A DNA stretch of 7,543 nucleotides, taken from positions 1 to 7,543 of the forward strand of contig JAEYXI010000450.1 of NCBI GenBank assembly GCA_023428515.1. The letters run 5' to 3'. Position numbers and translations under genes: made by a program. Positions 5,240 through 7,543 of this stretch are shown here, piece after piece. Under the pieces are notes generated by a model. It saw only the letters and a list, made by a program, of their open reading frames with translations, made no database searches and was not told the DNA's origin. Origin of the DNA: Pseudomonadota bacterium. Its GTDB lineage: Bacteria; Pseudomonadota; Alphaproteobacteria; Rhizobiales; Rhizobiaceae. Positions within the stretch are counted from its first letter, which is position 1; every line of letters starts with the position of its first letter.

Positions 5240-7543
5240 ATGGCACGGCAAGATCAGGCCAACGACGAATTCTCCCTTACCTCCTTCCTCTATGGCGGCA
5301 ACGCAGACTATCTGGAGCAGTTGCAGGCCGCCTATGAGGACGACCCGCAATCGGTCGATCCGCAGTGGCAGGATTTCTTCGCCGCACTGAAGGACGACGC
5401 GATCGACGTCAAGAAGAACGCCAAGGGCGCGTCCTGGTCGAAGCCGTCCTGGCCGCTGCAGGCGAATGGCGAGCTGGTCTCGGCGCTCGACGGCGACTGG
5501 GGCCTGGTCGAGAAGCACATCGAGAAGAAGGTCAAGGACAAGCTGGCCAACGGAGCCGCCGGCGCGGCCATCTCCGACGCCGACGTGCACCAGGCGACGC
5601 GCGATTCCGTGCGCGCCATCATGATGATCCGCGCCTTCCGCATGCGCGGCCCCCTGCACGCCAATCTCGACCCGCTCGGCATCGCCAAGCCGCTCGAGGA
5701 CTACAACGAGCTGTCGCCGACCTCCTACGGCTTCACCGAGGCCGACTATAATCGCAAGATCTTCATAGACGGCGTGCTCGGGCTGGAATACGCGACCATC
5801 CCGCAGATGCTCGACATCCTTACGCGGACCTACTGCTCCACGCTCGGCGTCGAGTTCATGCACATCTCCGACCCCGAGGAGAAGGCCTGGATCCAAGCGC
5901 GCATCGAAGGCGCCGACAAGGAGATCACCTTCACCGCCGAGGGCAAGAAGGCGATCCTGTCCAAGCTGATCGAGGCGGAGGGCTTCGAGCAGTTCATCGA
6001 CGTCAAGTACAAGGGCACCAAGCGCTTCGGCCTCGACGGCGGCGAGTCGCTGATCCCGGCGCTGGAGCAGATCGTCAAGCGCGGCGGCGCGCTCGGCCTG
6101 AAGGAGGTCGTGCTCGGCATGGCCCACCGCGGCCGCCTCAACGTGCTCAGCCAGGTGATGGCCAAGCCGCACCGCGCCATCTTCCACGAGTTCAAGGGCG
6201 GCTCCTACGCGCCTGACGACGTCGAGGGCTCGGGCGACGTCAAGTACCATCTCGGCGCGTCGTCGGACCGCGAGTTCGACGGCAACAAGGTGCACTTGTC
6301 GCTGACGGCGAACCCGTCGCATCTGGAGATCGTCAGCCCGGTGGTGATGGGCAAGGCCCGCGCCAAGCAGGACCAGATATTCGGCCGCACCCGCGAGGAG
6401 ATCGTGCCGCAGGAGGAGCGCGCCAAGGTGCTGCCGCTCTTGCTGCACGGCGACGCCGCCTTCGCCGGCCAGGGCGTGGTGGCCGAGATTCTCGGCCTGT
6501 CGGGCCTGCGCGGCCATCGCGTCGCCGGCACGGTCCACTTCATCATCAACAACCAGATCGGCTTCACCACCAATCCGCGCTTCTCGCGTTCGTCGCCCTA
6601 TCCGTCGGACGTGGCCAAGATGATCGAGGCGCCGATCTTCCACGTCAACGGCGACGACCCGGAAGCCGTGGTCTATGCCGCCAAGATCGCCATCGAGTTC
6701 CGGATGAAGTTCCACAAGCCGGTGGTGGTCGACATGTTCTGCTACCGCCGCTTCGGCCACAACGAGGGCGACGAGCCGAGCTTCACCCAGCCGATCATGT
6801 ACCGCGCCATCCGCGGCCACCGTACGACGGTGCAGCTCTACGGCGACAAGCTGGTCGCCGAGGGACTGCTCACGCAGGACGAGATCGACAGGATGCGGGC
6901 CGACTGGCGCGCGCATCTGGAGGCCGAGTTCGAATCCGGCCAGAGCTACAAGCCCAACAAGGCCGACTGGCTCGACGGCGCATGGTCGGGCCTGCGCACC
7001 GCCGACAACCAGGACGAGCAGCGCCGCGGCAAGACCGCCGTGCCGATGAAGACGCTGAAGGAGATCGGCAGGAAGCTGACCGAGGTTCCGGCCGACTTCG
7101 AGGTCCACCGCACCATCGGCCGCTTCCTCGACAACCGCCGCAAGGCGATCGAGACCGGCGAGGGCATCGACTGGGCGACGGCTGAGTCGCTGGCGTTCGG
7201 CTCGATCCTGATGGAGGGCAACCCGATCCGCCTTTCCGGCCAGGATTCGGAGCGCGGCACCTTCTCGCAGCGTCACACCGTGCTCTACGACCAGCGCGAC
7301 GAGAACCGCTACATCCCGTTGAACAATCTCGGCCCCCAGCAGGCGAACTACGAGGTCATCAACTCGATGCTCTCCGAGGAAGCGGTGCTGGGCTTCGAGT
7401 ACGGCTTCTCGCTGGCCGAGCCGAGGGCGCTGACCATGTGGGAGGCGCAGTTCGGCGACTTCGCCAACGGCGCGCAGGTCGTGTTCGACCAGTTCATCTC
7501 GTCGGGCGAGCGCAAGTGGCTGCGCATGTCGGGCCTCGTCTGC
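5240..7543 (+). CDS. sucA: 2-oxoglutarate dehydrogenase E1 component, 5' part (runs off right edge)
   Basis: The reading frame is open for 768 codons to the edge; the full protein is expected to be nearly 1000 residues in rhizobia (933 in E. coli). E1 uses thiamine diphosphate to decarboxylate 2-oxoglutarate and pass the succinyl group to the lipoyl domain of SucB. Seen: the N-terminal E2-docking type segment FLYGGNADYLEQL at about 16-28, GMAHRGRLN at 293-301 with H296 (E. coli H260), and KYHLGAS with H337. NPSHLE lies at 358-363, and the thiamine diphosphate/Mg motif starts GDAAFAGQG at 404 and ends NNQIGF at 437-442. FGHNEGDEP lies at 505-513, and the transketolase-like pyrimidine domain begins at about 584 and shows GQDSERGTFSQRH and WEAQFGDFANGAQ. 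The window ends in SGLVC, just before the expected LLPHGYEGQGPEHSS-type segment. The start is fixed by the absence of other start codons. sucB is expected next. Confidence 0.98.
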   Translation, partial: MARQDQANDEFSLTSFLYGGNADYLEQLQAAYEDDPQSVDPQWQDFFAALKDDAIDVKKNAKGASWSKPSWPLQANGELVSALDGDWGLVEKHIEKKVKDKLANGAAGAAISDADVHQATRDSVRAIMMIRAFRMRGPLHANLDPLGIAKPLEDYNELSPTSYGFTEADYNRKIFIDGVLGLEYATIPQMLDILTRTYCSTLGVEFMHISDPEEKAWIQARIEGADKEITFTAEGKKAILSKLIEAEGFEQFIDVKYKGTKRFGLDGGESLIPALEQIVKRGGALGLKEVVLGMAHRGRLNVLSQVMAKPHRAIFHEFKGGSYAPDDVEGSGDVKYHLGASSDREFDGNKVHLSLTANPSHLEIVSPVVMGKARAKQDQIFGRTREEIVPQEERAKVLPLLLHGDAAFAGQGVVAEILGLSGLRGHRVAGTVHFIINNQIGFTTNPRFSRSSPYPSDVAKMIEAPIFHVNGDDPEAVVYAAKIAIEFRMKFHKPVVVDMFCYRRFGHNEGDEPSFTQPIMYRAIRGHRTTVQLYGDKLVAEGLLTQDEIDRMRADWRAHLEAEFESGQSYKPNKADWLDGAWSGLRTADNQDEQRRGKTAVPMKTLKEIGRKLTEVPADFEVHRTIGRFLDNRRKAIETGEGIDWATAESLAFGSILMEGNPIRLSGQDSERGTFSQRHTVLYDQRDENRYIPLNNLGPQQANYEVINSMLSEEAVLGFEYGFSLAEPRALTMWEAQFGDFANGAQVVFDQFISSGERKWLRMSGLVC

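Noticed and set aside
5198..7276. 692-residue open frame on the minus strand across sucA
   Set aside because: Antisense shadow of sucA caused by codon-position GC bias; low-complexity composition and no motifs.

Overview
The window looks like chromosomal housekeeping DNA from an alphaproteobacterium of the order Hyphomicrobiales (Rhizobiales), most like Mesorhizobium, Aminobacter or another Phyllobacteriaceae. The evidence is the gene order (Omp19-like gene, zapE, then mdh-sucC-sucD-sucA), the GC-rich codon use, and the wording of the proteins. For example, the 5' fragment closely matches the C-terminus of Brucella Omp19, and the SucA N-terminus is of the rhizobial type. The genus is inferred and is not proven from this sequence alone.

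Layout. 1-138 is the last 45 codons of an AprI/Inh-type protease-inhibitor lipoprotein (Omp19-like). 169-1344 is zapE, an AFG1-like AAA+ ATPase. 1353-1802 (minus strand) is a small GNAT N-acetyltransferase that converges on zapE with only 8 bases between the two stop codons. 1803-2006 is a divergent, locally AT-rich control region shared by the GNAT gene and mdh; it is dense in symmetric motifs. 2007-2975 is mdh, 3010-4203 is sucC, 4210-5106 is sucD, and 5240-7543 is sucA, cut by the right edge at codon 768. Between sucD and sucA lies a 133-base spacer holding an imperfect inverted repeat built from TAGTGA-type heptads and an unusual ribosome-binding region. No intergenic stretch exceeds 300 bases.

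How the genes work together. mdh, sucC, sucD and sucA encode four polypeptides of the TCA cycle: malate dehydrogenase, the two subunits of succinyl-CoA synthetase, and the E1 subunit of 2-oxoglutarate dehydrogenase. All four read in the same direction with short gaps, consistent with the mdh-sucCDAB operon described in Rhizobium leguminosarum. sucB and lpd would be expected beyond the right edge. zapE and the Omp19-like gene are upstream neighbours on the same strand and have no evident metabolic link.

Honest verdict. I see no new multi-gene system here. The observations most worth a second look are non-coding. The sucA Shine-Dalgarno lies 27 nt from the only available start codon, with a perfect 7-bp hairpin in between that would restore a 10-nt spacing. 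A heptad-based inverted repeat sits between sucD and sucA. The mdh/GNAT control region carries a 16-bp MerR-type dyad and a repeated TAACCGATTGAA box.
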